The position numbers and the translations under genes are program-made. From positions 155,241 to 219,240 of the forward strand of contig CAYRYD010000004.1 in the NCBI GenBank assembly GCA_964428345.1: a stretch of DNA of 64,000 bases. The letters run 5' to 3'. Under the pieces are notes generated by a model. That model saw nothing but the letters and a program-made list of their open reading frames with translations, searched no databases and was not told the origin of the DNA. Below are positions 17,802 to 26,777 of this stretch, in pieces. The stretch's first letter is position 1; each line of letters begins with the position of its first letter. The stretch comes from JABDMH01 sp964428345 (GTDB lineage Bacteria; Bacteroidota; Bacteroidia; Chitinophagales; Saprospiraceae).

Positions 17802-18410
17802 CTAAAGAGTACCTCCCGCAGATGGGTACTGCCGGTATTTGTGTGACCACTGAAGCAGGCCATTGACCCCCAGAATCACATAAATGCCAAAGAGAAATGC
17901 GATCAGGGGAAGATCTCTGGAGATATATACTATGATGCAGACCGTGTCGATCACAATCCAGTAAATCCAGTTTTCCAGAATTTTCCGGGCTACCAGAAAA
18001 GTGGCAACGACCGCAAAAGCACTGGTAAAAGCATCGACATAGGGTATCGCTGCCTGGAGGTTGCTGAAGATAAATCCCAGGAGAAAGGTACCTGCTATTC
18101 CGGCCAGGATAAGGTAAACATGTTCTTTCGCTTTCAGGCGGACAATTGGTATGGTCTTTTTCTCTTTTCTGGCCGACCAGGTAATCCAGCCATATACCGC
18201 CATCCCCTGGTAAAATACCTGAAGCAGGGCATCCGAATAAAGTCTGGCCTCCAGGTAGATCACCAAAAGCAAAGAGACGCCGATAAAACCAAAAAACCAG
18301 CACCAGATCTGCTCCCGGGCAGCCAAAATTACATACAACACATTAAACACAAAGGCCAGCCACTGGACCCAACCAAAAGACCATGCTGCATCTAATAGAT
18401 TCTGGATCAC
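17802..18410 (-). CDS. pnuC: Nicotinamide riboside / vitamin transporter, PnuC family
   Basis: This is a 202-residue membrane protein with seven predicted helices of the PnuC family, which imports nicotinamide riboside (or thiamine or riboflavin in related branches) by facilitated diffusion coupled to phosphorylation inside the cell. Family hallmarks are the aromatic-rich helices (WCWFFGFIGV, YGWITW, NWIYWIVID) and the C-terminal NGLLQWSHKYRQ. It starts with GTG at 18410 (no usable ATG nearby). It lies 21 bp after the OmpA-like gene and 137 bp ahead of nqrA. An NAD-precursor substrate would fit the NADH-using neighbours, but the substrate is not proven by sequence. Confidence 0.88.
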   Translation of the reverse strand: MIQNLLDAAWSFGWVQWLAFVFNVLYVILAAREQIWCWFFGFIGVSLLLVIYLEARLYSDALLQVFYQGMAVYGWITWSARKEKKTIPIVRLKAKEHVYLILAGIAGTFLLGFIFSNLQAAIPYVDAFTSAFAVVATFLVARKILENWIYWIVIDTVCIIVYISRDLPLIAFLFGIYVILGVNGLLQWSHKYRQYPSAGGTL

Positions 18411-18431
18411 CAGATTAGGATGAGCGGAGCA

Positions 18432-20807
18432 TTAATTCAACTTCTCCACAAAAATCGAAAACGAAGCCTGAGTGACCAGGGGTTCGGTGTTGGCAAAGAC
18501 GTCGACCGTTACCTCCTGTTGCCCTTCCTTATCCTTGCTATCGTATTCGATGGTGATTTCACCTGTTTCACCTGGTTTGACCGGCTCTCTGGGCCAGTCG
18601 AGTTCGGTACATTCGCAGGCCGTTGCCACTTCGATGATGAGATCGGCGTCCCCGGTATTTTTAAATTTGAATGCTGCCTTCTTTTTTTCACCCTGGGTTA
18701 CACTGCCGAGATCCAGTTCCGGCTTTTCAAATTCCAGGACGGGCATTCCAGGCAAACTGGCAGAACCATTATCATTTTCAGGAAGTGGTACCGCCTGTTT
18801 TCTCTGATCCCGGCGTACTTCAATGGTCTGAGGTCCCTCAATGATGGTAAACTCAGTCCGGCGATTTCGGCGGTGTTCTTCCTCGCTGCAATTGACTCCA
18901 TTGGTACAGCGGTTGATGATCCTTTTTTCGCCATAGCCGACCGGTTTGATTCTTTTTTCATCGATACCCCGCTGCACCAGGTATTGCTTGGCCGAATTGG
19001 CCCTTCGCTGTGACAAATCCAGATTGTAATTGTCTTTACCTCGCGAATCGGTATGGCTCGACAACTCAATGACCATATCGGGATATTTGATCATCAGGTC
19101 ATAAATAAAATCGAGATCGGGTTCTGCATCCGGCAAAATCTTGTCATCATCCAGATCGTAATAGATGTTATTCAAACGGATAGGCTCAAAGATGGTCAGC
19201 ACTTCGGTTTCCGGTTCGGTAACCTTGGGTCTGGGTTTCAACCGGAAGGTTCCCCGGAAATTCTTGGATTCCCGCACACCTACCGTATTGAAGTCGGCGG
19301 TATCCGGAAAATATCCGTCTTTTTCAACAATCACCTTATAAGCTTTGTCGGCATCCAGGGCAAAGGTAAATTCATTGCCTTCTTCGTTCTTCTGGACATC
19401 CGGGAATCCCAGGTCTTCAGCGATCTTCTGGTACATTTTTATGGTAGCACCGGGTAGCGGGGTCTGATCTTCAAATACCGAGGCCAGCAATTTGATGATG
19501 ATCTCCTTTTTACCAAAGGTAAAAATGTCGTCACAACAGGTTTTGCTCTTGATAGACCGGGTTCCATCCCGGTTGGAAACCAAAAATCCGGCGTCATCGC
19601 CACCCGGTGTATAATACAGATCGTCTACCGATGTATTGATGCCTTTACCCATGTTTTCGGCAGGTAAAAGCTTACTGCCATCCCACTCACTGCGGAAAAT
19701 ATCAAAACCACCCAGGGTCGGATGGCCGTCACTGCTGAAATAAACATATCCTTCGGCAAACTGCGGGGTTACTTCATCACCTGGCGTATTGACAGCCGCT
19801 CCCAGATTGACGGGCATTCCGAAAGTGCCATCCCGGTTGATGGGTGCATAGAAGAGATCAAGGCCACCCAGCGTACCCGGACGATTGGAAGAAAACAGGA
19901 GTACCTCGCCTCCGAATAAACTGGCAACTACCGGATGCTTGTTAATAAACTGACCATTGAGTGATGTAATCGGCTGCGGGGCACCCCAGCCTCCGCGTCC
20001 TCCCTCATCACTGTAATAAAGATCGGATAATGTCACATCCCCCCCTTTGACGACGGCCCGGGTATAGTACATCCGGCTGCCATCTGGAGAGAAGGATATG
20101 TGACTATTATGAAAGCCCGGGCGGTTAATCTTGTCGGTAATGGCCTTTCCTTTGGCATACCCTCCTTTCTGATCTTTCCGGGCTTCCATAATTTTGGCAT
20201 GAAAATCTTCATTCTTACTGGTGACTTTCACAATGTCATTCTGGTCGAAAGAGATATAATAGAGATTGCCTTCATCGTCGACTGCCGGGGATGATTCACT
20301 ATTCCGGGTATTGACCCGGTTTCCCAGGTTTTCGATGAGCAGGTCATCCGGCGTCTTGAGGGTCCGGGCAAGGACGATCCCCACCAGTTCATTCTCAATC
20401 TGATCTTTGTAGGTCATAGCTTTGCCACTGGATTTCAATTCGTTGAATACCAGCTCCGCTTCGTCATATTTCGCATTTTTCTTGAGTAAGCGGCCGTATT
20501 CAAATTTCAGCTCCGGGTATTCGTTGGCAGTGTCTTTCTGAACAATGCGCTGATACCAGCGTTCAGCCCGGGAATAATCCCTCATTTTATCATGACAGAT
20601 GGCAATCCGGCGGGCAATTGCCGGATCCCGGCTATCTTTATAGCACTGCTCATACCAGTCGGCCGCATTGTAATAATCCAGACGGGCAAACGCGGTGTCT
20701 GCGGCTTCCAGCTTGAATTTATAGGGTATCTCATCCAGCGGTTGGCTAATCACCGCCGGAAGGGATAGGAACAGGAAAAGGAAGAATGAGAAATATATCC
20801 GTTTCAT
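18432..20807 (-). CDS. PorE-like OmpA-family protein with C-terminal DUF1573-like domain
   Basis: This is a 791-residue envelope protein with a signal peptide (about 1-21). In order it has TPR-like repeats (about 30-110), a PD40/WD40-like beta-propeller (about 170-400, repeats such as GSRMYYTR, VYFSSDGHPTLGGFDIFRSE), a carboxypeptidase-D regulatory-like fold (about 430-520) and an OmpA peptidoglycan-binding domain (about 540-660, with SSHTDSRGKDNYN and LSQRRANS). An extra Ig-like domain of the DUF1573/ASH type follows (about 695-791, LDLGSVTQGEKKKAAFKFKN, TACECTELDWP). The first four parts match PorE of the type IX secretion system, which normally ends at OmpA. It follows a PorP/SprF gene by 9 bp, the standard pairing. 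Confidence 0.9.
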   Translation of the reverse strand: MKRIYFSFFLFLFLSLPAVISQPLDEIPYKFKLEAADTAFARLDYYNAADWYEQCYKDSRDPAIARRIAICHDKMRDYSRAERWYQRIVQKDTANEYPELKFEYGRLLKKNAKYDEAELVFNELKSSGKAMTYKDQIENELVGIVLARTLKTPDDLLIENLGNRVNTRNSESSPAVDDEGNLYYISFDQNDIVKVTSKNEDFHAKIMEARKDQKGGYAKGKAITDKINRPGFHNSHISFSPDGSRMYYTRAVVKGGDVTLSDLYYSDEGGRGGWGAPQPITSLNGQFINKHPVVASLFGGEVLLFSSNRPGTLGGLDLFYAPINRDGTFGMPVNLGAAVNTPGDEVTPQFAEGYVYFSSDGHPTLGGFDIFRSEWDGSKLLPAENMGKGINTSVDDLYYTPGGDDAGFLVSNRDGTRSIKSKTCCDDIFTFGKKEIIIKLLASVFEDQTPLPGATIKMYQKIAEDLGFPDVQKNEEGNEFTFALDADKAYKVIVEKDGYFPDTADFNTVGVRESKNFRGTFRLKPRPKVTEPETEVLTIFEPIRLNNIYYDLDDDKILPDAEPDLDFIYDLMIKYPDMVIELSSHTDSRGKDNYNLDLSQRRANSAKQYLVQRGIDEKRIKPVGYGEKRIINRCTNGVNCSEEEHRRNRRTEFTIIEGPQTIEVRRDQRKQAVPLPENDNGSASLPGMPVLEFEKPELDLGSVTQGEKKKAAFKFKNTGDADLIIEVATACECTELDWPREPVKPGETGEITIEYDSKDKEGQQEVTVDVFANTEPLVTQASFSIFVEKLN

Positions 20808-20816
20808 GAGTATTCA

Positions 20817-21848
20817 TTAAAATCTTGGACAAAAGATGACCGGATCAATCTTCGGTCTTTTGTAAATACGGAGAATATAAGCTACCGCCAGTTCAAACGC
20901 GTTGTGAGGAGATTGCAAATCGGATAAAGTCAGATCATAGCTGGCCCCCACCCTCAAATCTTTGTAATCAACCCCGGCCAAAACTTCCATGGCATCTCCC
21001 AGGCGATATCCCAATCCTGCTTTTATAACGGTATTTTGAGCAGGAATTTTATATCCGAGGAGTCCCTGTACCGCCACCTCACTGGCCGGACCAAATGATT
21101 GAAACAAAACCGAAGGAGTCACCGTCAGCTGGTCATTAAGATCCAGATGATAAGTTCCATACCCTACGATCTTCATCGGCAACCGGGAAGACGCTCCTCC
21201 TCCACCAAGAATCGTAGCCCGGGGTTTGTTGACATGCAAGGCGCTGATGCCAATCCGGTAAAACGATTCGCCGGTCGTTTTGCCCGTGATGGTCAGTCCT
21301 CCGGAGATATCCAGGTAGTTTTTACCCTGATCCTTATTCGGCAGTTGATCCTGGGAACCCGAATTGCTCAGGATAGCATCTTCAAACTGGTAATCGCCTC
21401 CGAGTTTCTTGGATAACGTTCCTCCCTGGATACCGAGGGCAATGACGGTGTTGCGTTGTTTGTCCAGGGCAAAATGATAAGCTGCCGAGCTTAGCAATCC
21501 GCCGGTAGTAATAGTGCCCCTCCTGGAGGAAGTGCCTACATCAAATGGAATATATTCCGATTCTGCTTCATCCTGGAAGGCATTCAAGCCAACGCCGATC
21601 CAGTCCTGCTTGCGGAATCCTTTTAGAATTGGACTGTCTATGTAAAAGGAAGGAGTACTGTATGCCCCTCCCCATTGGTCACGATACAAACCGCCGATCC
21701 GTACCGATCCGTAAAAGGCTCCGGTCAAAGCCGGATTGTAAGTCAGCGGAGCCAGGTTGAATTGGGTAAAGTGAATGTCCTGGCTATACAAAAAGCCGCT
21801 GGCCATCGTTAGCAAGACCAATTGAATGATTCTAAGCTTGAATGTCAT
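20817..21848 (-). CDS. PorP/SprF family type IX secretion membrane protein
   Basis: This outer-membrane beta-barrel protein of about 343 residues belongs to the PorP/SprF family. It has a signal peptide ending ASGFLYSQ and the family opening QDIHFTQFNLAPLTYNPALTG, followed by GSVRIGGLYRDQW and repeated amphipathic strands. PorP/SprF proteins work with PorE- or SprB-type partners at the cell surface in T9SS secretion or gliding. The ATG at 21848 is preferred over an in-frame TTG at 21860. It is the first gene of a unit with the OmpA/PorE-like gene (9-bp gap). Multiple paralogues usually occur per genome, so this may serve a particular substrate rather than the core translocon. Confidence 0.92.
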   Translation of the reverse strand: MTFKLRIIQLVLLTMASGFLYSQDIHFTQFNLAPLTYNPALTGAFYGSVRIGGLYRDQWGGAYSTPSFYIDSPILKGFRKQDWIGVGLNAFQDEAESEYIPFDVGTSSRRGTITTGGLLSSAAYHFALDKQRNTVIALGIQGGTLSKKLGGDYQFEDAILSNSGSQDQLPNKDQGKNYLDISGGLTITGKTTGESFYRIGISALHVNKPRATILGGGGASSRLPMKIVGYGTYHLDLNDQLTVTPSVLFQSFGPASEVAVQGLLGYKIPAQNTVIKAGLGYRLGDAMEVLAGVDYKDLRVGASYDLTLSDLQSPHNAFELAVAYILRIYKRPKIDPVIFCPRF

Positions 21849-21878
21849 AAATTGGTACAATTAATTCAATAGTGGATA

Positions 21879-22997
21879 TTGATATGGTTATTGACTACAA
21901 TATTACTGGACCCCGGGTATAATTTCAAAATTACCGATTATTATTTAGAACGACACCTAATTAAATTATTGCTATTGTATCAACACTTTCGACAGGTACT
22001 GATAAACAGTCTATGCTCCCATAAGACTACCTTCAGGCTCGTCTGCTGCATGTTTCTACTGTTGAAGTACCCTGGTGCCTCTGGTTCCCAGAGCTTGTTT
22101 ACCCCAAGCGACACCTTCAACCGTACCCGTTTTTTTGCACTGGTATCAGGAGGTGCCTTAGCATACGGAGCCACCATCATTGGCCTCCATGAGGCCTGGT
22201 ACCGCGATCATGACCAAACCTCCTTTCACTTTTTTAATGACCGGGGTGAGTGGAACAATCTGGACAAAGCCGGTCATCTTTTCACCGCTTATTTTGAGAC
22301 GGAAATCAGTTTTCAGGGTCTACGATGGACGGGTACAAACCAGCGAAAAGCTGCCTGGTTTGCATCAGGCCTGGGGCTTTTCTATCAGTCTACCATTGAA
22401 ATGTTTGATGCCTACTCTTCCCGGTGGGGATTTTCAATACATGATATGTTGTACAATGTTGCCGGCGTTGGGTTGTTTACCGGCCAGCAGTTGCTCTGGG
22501 GTGAGCAACGGGTCCGGATGAAGGTCTCATCCTGGCCTCAGCAATACCCCAAAGCCGCGATACCTGCCCAAAATTCAGGCAGCGTCAGTTCGCTGAAAAA
22601 ACGAACCGACGATCTGTTTGGCACTAATTTTCTTGAAAGATACCTGAAAGATTATAATGCCCAGACAATCTGGATTTCTATCAATCCCAAATCATTCTTA
22701 CCGCAATCCAAAATACCGAACTGGCTGAATATCGCGATTGGTTATGGTTCGCAAAACCTGTTTGGAGGATTTTCCAATACCTGGTCCGAAAACGGATCCA
22801 TTTTTTCGGTCTCCGGAAATCATTATCCGAGACAAAGGCAGTGGTATTTATCGCCGGATATTGATTTTAAAAAGATACCTGCGAACCGTCCTTTTTTAAA
22901 AACCGTTTTTACCGTCCTCAATATTTTTAAGATTCCGGCGCCGGCTATCGAGTATAATTCATCGAAAAAATGGAAATGGCACTGGTTTTTCCTATGA
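21879..22997 (+). CDS. DUF2279-domain envelope protein
   Basis: The region from about residue 85 to 210 matches DUF2279, a family of putative periplasmic or lipoprotein-like proteins (YfiM-related). Features include WNNLDKAGHLFTAYFET, a glycine-rich hydrophobic stretch and WGFSIHDMLYNVAGV. The remaining part (about 230-372) is rich in aromatic residues and ends in basic and aromatic residues. The start is uncertain. The ATG at 21879 is only 30 bp from the divergent porP/sprF start and would place that gene's promoter inside this one. A hydrophobic signal-like stretch (FRLVCCMFLLL) begins near residue 53, so a start between 21970 and 22050 is likely. The function is unknown. Confidence 0.8.
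   Translation: MIWLLTTILLDPGYNFKITDYYLERHLIKLLLLYQHFRQVLINSLCSHKTTFRLVCCMFLLLKYPGASGSQSLFTPSDTFNRTRFFALVSGGALAYGATIIGLHEAWYRDHDQTSFHFFNDRGEWNNLDKAGHLFTAYFETEISFQGLRWTGTNQRKAAWFASGLGLFYQSTIEMFDAYSSRWGFSIHDMLYNVAGVGLFTGQQLLWGEQRVRMKVSSWPQQYPKAAIPAQNSGSVSSLKKRTDDLFGTNFLERYLKDYNAQTIWISINPKSFLPQSKIPNWLNIAIGYGSQNLFGGFSNTWSENGSIFSVSGNHYPRQRQWYLSPDIDFKKIPANRPFLKTVFTVLNIFKIPAPAIEYNSSKKWKWHWFFL
21925..21932 (-). promoter_or_regulatory. Candidate -7 element for the porP/sprF unit
   Basis: TAATTTTG on the minus strand matches TAnnTTTG and lies 76 bp upstream of the porP/sprF ATG. It falls inside the nominal 5' end of the divergent DUF2279 reading frame, which suggests that gene starts further downstream. 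Confidence 0.4.
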
Positions 22998-23065
22998 TGC
23001 CAACCAACGGACCCTCTAAAATCATGATTCAGCAGCCAGGAAAATTGCAGTCAAAGAAATCATTC

Positions 23066-25591
23066 CTAGTTGCCAACCATAAAAACGGCATTGGAAAAAA
23101 GGAACTTACCGTTTTCCCAAAACCCCCGGAAAAGCGGATCATCCACCATATAGATAACCTTACCCCTGCCTTTGTCTTCTACTGCAAAGGATACTGATCC
23201 CTCCAGCTTTCTACGCACATTATTACCAATAAAACCAAGCACCTGTGGATCTTTTTCAACCCAGCCAACATTCCATGCATCTTTTTGTACCTGATAAATC
23301 GCATTCAAGGTTTTCAACGAAAAATAATAATCCGGAAATCCATAGGCCAACGGGTGGGAAGAATCCAGTTTATTCTTCACAATGGCACCCGGCACATCAT
23401 CTGAAATAGAAGTTCTCGTCCTTTCTTCATAAATTTTAAACGCCCGTTCTTTTTCCACATCCTTTCTGGCTTTTTCCGCCTCTTCCTTATCGGAATCCGT
23501 TGTATACTCCGTCAGGGCAAAACCAGCTTGACCTTTTAATCTCCGCATGGCATTGCCCGTACAGATCAACTTACCGCCAGCGTTGACCCAATCACTGATT
23601 TTTCTCATGTGTGATTCGCCCAGTTGCGGATAATGGCCATTGGGCATAATCAGGGTATTGTATTTATTCAGATCGACCTGATTAAACTCATCAACGCGGC
23701 AGATGGTCAGGGGATATTCCAGGCATTTTTCAAAATAATACCAGGTGTGTCCAAAATCATTGGAACCAACACCTTCATCACCCAACAACAAAATTTTGGG
23801 AGGTGCAATCAGCCGCACTTTGTCACTGCCCAGATCAGGACCACTGCCGGATAATCCGGTAGGAGTGGCATAAACCGAATGATCCCACTCTTTAGCCAGG
23901 GAGGTTACCAGGTCTTCCCATCCTGTCAGATGATCGTTATCGCTCCGGGTAATAATCAGGGTGCCCGGCAGATAGGTGCGCCCGTAATTGACAATCGTCT
24001 CACCGGCCTTGCGTACCCGGATACCTGCCTTGAAGAAGTCTGACAATAACCGGGCTGAGTTGGTATGCAGCCAGGGAATGAAAAAAGCATAGGGAGAATC
24101 GGTCAGCTCCTCTTCACGTGCCGGAAGTTCGTAGGTCTGGTCGGCTTTTATGATGACCTGTGTAGCCAAAGCCTTCACACCAAATACATGAGGTAAACTC
24201 CAGGAAGTGATGTCGTAGGTGAGGGAATCAACCAATAGCGGTTCGGGATCAAGCAGGACCTGGACCAGGGTCGATCGGGGCTGAATGGCGCTCACAATCA
24301 GATCACCCGAATGGACAGTTATTGTTTTTTCCTCGCCGGTGACATAATCGAAACCACTAATCCTTTGCTGAGCTGTCGACGAAAAATACCGGATAGCATT
24401 GAGGTCGAGCAGATTCCTGATGGCCTTCAGCTTTTCCCGGTTGTTTTCATGGGAAATCAAATAACTCTGATACTGACCACGGCCCCTACTTCGGGTGGCA
24501 GCGTAAAATTCTCCGAAATGCCGTGTCAATTCAGGAGCATGGACAGAAGCCATTTCAATACTGGATAAAGAGGCCGTCACGTGATGGTCGATCCGGTCCT
24601 GTAAAGTGAGGGTATCTTCGTTTTCGAGCCGCACTGCAACACCAGCGCGGCCGCTGCCTCCCTGCTCGTAGGTCATGCCGATCGCTCCACTGTAGGTTGG
24701 ATAGGTATCTCCATAAGCCGGGTACAATAAATCGAATACTTCCCTGGTGAAGTAAAGCCAGCCATGACGGTCAAAATACCGGGCATTATTTTGCCCGATG
24801 ACGGACTGAAAATCCCTTTGCCAGGGAGTAATATATTCGTGATATGGCTGAGCAGCAGGAGCAAAATAATAGGGTGAATTGACATTCATTTCATGAAGAT
24901 CGACATGGATATGAGGCATCCAACTCAGGTATTGCCGGATCCTTGCCCGGGTCTCTTTTTGGGTCTGCCAGGCCCAATCCCGGTTAAGATCAAAAAAGTA
25001 ATGATTGGTGCGCCCACCCGGCCAGGGTTCCCGGTGTTCCCAGCCATCCGGATCGATATCGGTAATACGGTTGGCCACCCGTGCATACCAGTCGACATAA
25101 CGGGCATGACCATCGGGATTCAGACTTAAATCAATAATGACAACTGTGTTTTTCAACCAGGGCTTGGTTGTCTGGTTGGATGGATCAGCCAATTGAAAAA
25201 GCGTAGTCAATGCAGCCTCCGATCCTGCCGCTTCGTTGCCGTGAACACTATAGGCCAGCATAATGATGGCGATACCATCGTCGACGGGTGATCCCTCTGC
25301 CAGCCCCGTTCGGCGTAAATTATTAAGCCGGATCTCCCCCAACCGGTCGAGGTTTTCCTTTGCGGATACATATGCCTGTATCTGAGGCCGCATTTCCTCG
25401 GTGTGTCCGTAGGTATGTAGGATGACCAGATCGGAATGCGACGCCACATATTCAAAATAAGCAACCTTCAGATGATAGGGTATGAATGATTTGCCATAGT
25501 CAAGTGATAAAAAATCTGCCGGACTCATCAGCGGTTGTGCCATCGTCGATCCGGAAATCAAGAGTACGAGCAGGGTAAAAAAATGTCGCAT
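23066..25591 (-). CDS. Secreted M14-family zinc carboxypeptidase
   Basis: This is an exported metallopeptidase of 841 residues, starting at the ATG at 25591 with the signal peptide MRHFFTLLVLLISGSTMAQP; a longer upstream frame has no such signal at its start. The M14 zinc site is HGNE (His117, Glu120) with the third ligand His233 in VDLHEMN. A Glu in VRLENEDTL is a candidate general base. The C-terminal part includes a GATase1-like fold (PKILLLGDEGVGSNDFG, NTLIMPNGHY, GGKLICTGNA), a combination common in Bacteroidota M14 proteins. It probably removes C-terminal residues from peptides outside the cytoplasm. A 17-bp palindrome lies just upstream of the start. Confidence 0.92.
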   Translation of the reverse strand: MRHFFTLLVLLISGSTMAQPLMSPADFLSLDYGKSFIPYHLKVAYFEYVASHSDLVILHTYGHTEEMRPQIQAYVSAKENLDRLGEIRLNNLRRTGLAEGSPVDDGIAIIMLAYSVHGNEAAGSEAALTTLFQLADPSNQTTKPWLKNTVVIIDLSLNPDGHARYVDWYARVANRITDIDPDGWEHREPWPGGRTNHYFFDLNRDWAWQTQKETRARIRQYLSWMPHIHVDLHEMNVNSPYYFAPAAQPYHEYITPWQRDFQSVIGQNNARYFDRHGWLYFTREVFDLLYPAYGDTYPTYSGAIGMTYEQGGSGRAGVAVRLENEDTLTLQDRIDHHVTASLSSIEMASVHAPELTRHFGEFYAATRSRGRGQYQSYLISHENNREKLKAIRNLLDLNAIRYFSSTAQQRISGFDYVTGEEKTITVHSGDLIVSAIQPRSTLVQVLLDPEPLLVDSLTYDITSWSLPHVFGVKALATQVIIKADQTYELPAREEELTDSPYAFFIPWLHTNSARLLSDFFKAGIRVRKAGETIVNYGRTYLPGTLIITRSDNDHLTGWEDLVTSLAKEWDHSVYATPTGLSGSGPDLGSDKVRLIAPPKILLLGDEGVGSNDFGHTWYYFEKCLEYPLTICRVDEFNQVDLNKYNTLIMPNGHYPQLGESHMRKISDWVNAGGKLICTGNAMRRLKGQAGFALTEYTTDSDKEEAEKARKDVEKERAFKIYEERTRTSISDDVPGAIVKNKLDSSHPLAYGFPDYYFSLKTLNAIYQVQKDAWNVGWVEKDPQVLGFIGNNVRRKLEGSVSFAVEDKGRGKVIYMVDDPLFRGFWENGKFLFSNAVFMVGN

Positions 25592-25610
25592 GAGAAAAAT
25601 TATTGTAAGT

Positions 25611-25627
25611 ATCCTACTGATTAGGAT
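25611..25627. promoter_or_regulatory. Palindrome in the peptidase leader
   Basis: ATCCTACTGATTAGGAT has perfect 6-bp arms around a 5-nt centre, 20 bp upstream of the M14 peptidase ATG, in the 103-bp gap after metF. It could be a leader hairpin or an operator. Confidence 0.35.
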
Positions 25628-25694
25628 GCTCTTTATTCGTTTAACATAACTGGTCACCTCCCCATTGATTCGGACAACCAGGAAAAAACCAATT

Positions 25695-26651
25695 CTAATA
25701 TATTTCCTGGGCGATGCGGCGAATGTTGTCGGTGTCGCCCATAGTATAATAATGCAGACAAGGCACACCGGCCTCTTTCAGCTCCTTCGACTGAGCTATG
25801 CACCAGGCAATACCCAGCTCCCTCGCTCCCGCTTCATCTTTCACTCTTTCGGCTTCTTTCACCAATTCGTCCGGCATGTTAATATAAAACATCCGGGGCA
25901 AAGACTTGAGTTGATACAATTTAGTTAAAGGCTTCAGGCCAGGCACGATCGGCACATCAATACCAATTTCCCTGCAGGCCCTCACGTATTCAAAGAACCG
26001 CTTATTGTCAAAAAACATCTGCGTCACAATATAATTGGCCCCGGCTTCGATCTTGGCTTTTGTGTATCGCAGGTCCGTCTGAAAGTTGGGTGCTTCAAAA
26101 TGCTTTTCCGGATAGCCGGCAATTCCAATGCAGAAGTTGGTTCGGGCACCATTCTCGATGTTGGAGTCCAGATATTGCCCCCGGTTCATGGCGGCAATTT
26201 GTTTCACCAGATCTACCGCGTAACTGTGTCCACCTTCTTCCGGAATAAACCTTCCATCAAACTGACGTGCATCACCCCGGATAGCCAGTACGTTATTGAT
26301 GTTTAAGAAATTCAGATCAATCAGCGCATTCTCTGTGTCTTCCCTGGTAAATCCGCCACAGATAAGATGGGGTACGGCATCGACACCGTAGCGATGCATG
26401 ATGGCTGCACAGATCCCAACGGTACCGGGTCGCTTGCGGATCGAAGTCTTTTCGTAATAGCCGTTGGGGTTCTTTTGATAGACATACTCTTCCCGGTGGT
26501 AAGTCACATCAATGAAAGGGGGCTTAAATTCCATTAACGGATCCAGCACGTCAAATATCGACTGCATTTTTCCTCCTTTCAAGGGAGGAAGTACTTCAAA
26601 ACTGATCAGAGTTTTATCCTTAGCCTGTTCAAAATAGTCGGTTACTTTCAT
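25695..26651 (-). CDS. metF: Methylenetetrahydrofolate reductase
   Basis: MetF reduces 5,10-methylene-THF to 5-methyl-THF, the methyl donor for methionine synthesis. The 318-residue TIM barrel binds FAD. Visible motifs are SFEVLPPLKGG (with the catalytic-type Glu near residue 19), DVTYHRE, HLICGGFTRED, NNVLAIRGDARQ, GIAGYPEKH and YIVTQMFFDN. It is a stand-alone gene; a -7 element lies 33 bp upstream. The methionine synthase genes are not in this window. Confidence 0.97.
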   Translation of the reverse strand: MKVTDYFEQAKDKTLISFEVLPPLKGGKMQSIFDVLDPLMEFKPPFIDVTYHREEYVYQKNPNGYYEKTSIRKRPGTVGICAAIMHRYGVDAVPHLICGGFTREDTENALIDLNFLNINNVLAIRGDARQFDGRFIPEEGGHSYAVDLVKQIAAMNRGQYLDSNIENGARTNFCIGIAGYPEKHFEAPNFQTDLRYTKAKIEAGANYIVTQMFFDNKRFFEYVRACREIGIDVPIVPGLKPLTKLYQLKSLPRMFYINMPDELVKEAERVKDEAGARELGIAWCIAQSKELKEAGVPCLHYYTMGDTDNIRRIAQEIY

Positions 26652-26683
26652 GATCGCCTTTACCTGGGCTTTTTTAGAAGCCG

Positions 26684-26691
26684 CAAATTTA
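26684..26691 (-). promoter_or_regulatory. Candidate metF -7 promoter element
   Basis: TAAATTTG on the minus strand matches TAnnTTTG, 33 bp upstream of the metF ATG. No clear -33 element is visible. Confidence 0.45.
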
Positions 26692-26777
26692 GCGAATAAT
26701 TACAAAGCCGTAATAATTGACTGATCAGGAGAAGTCACCATGTAGATAGGATCCGGCAGGAGTCTGACCTCCCACGG

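Noticed and set aside
25592..25768. Longer N-terminus of the M14 peptidase
   Set aside because: The upstream codons read through a palindromic leader and give no sensible export signal at the start; the ATG at 25591 begins a clear signal peptide.
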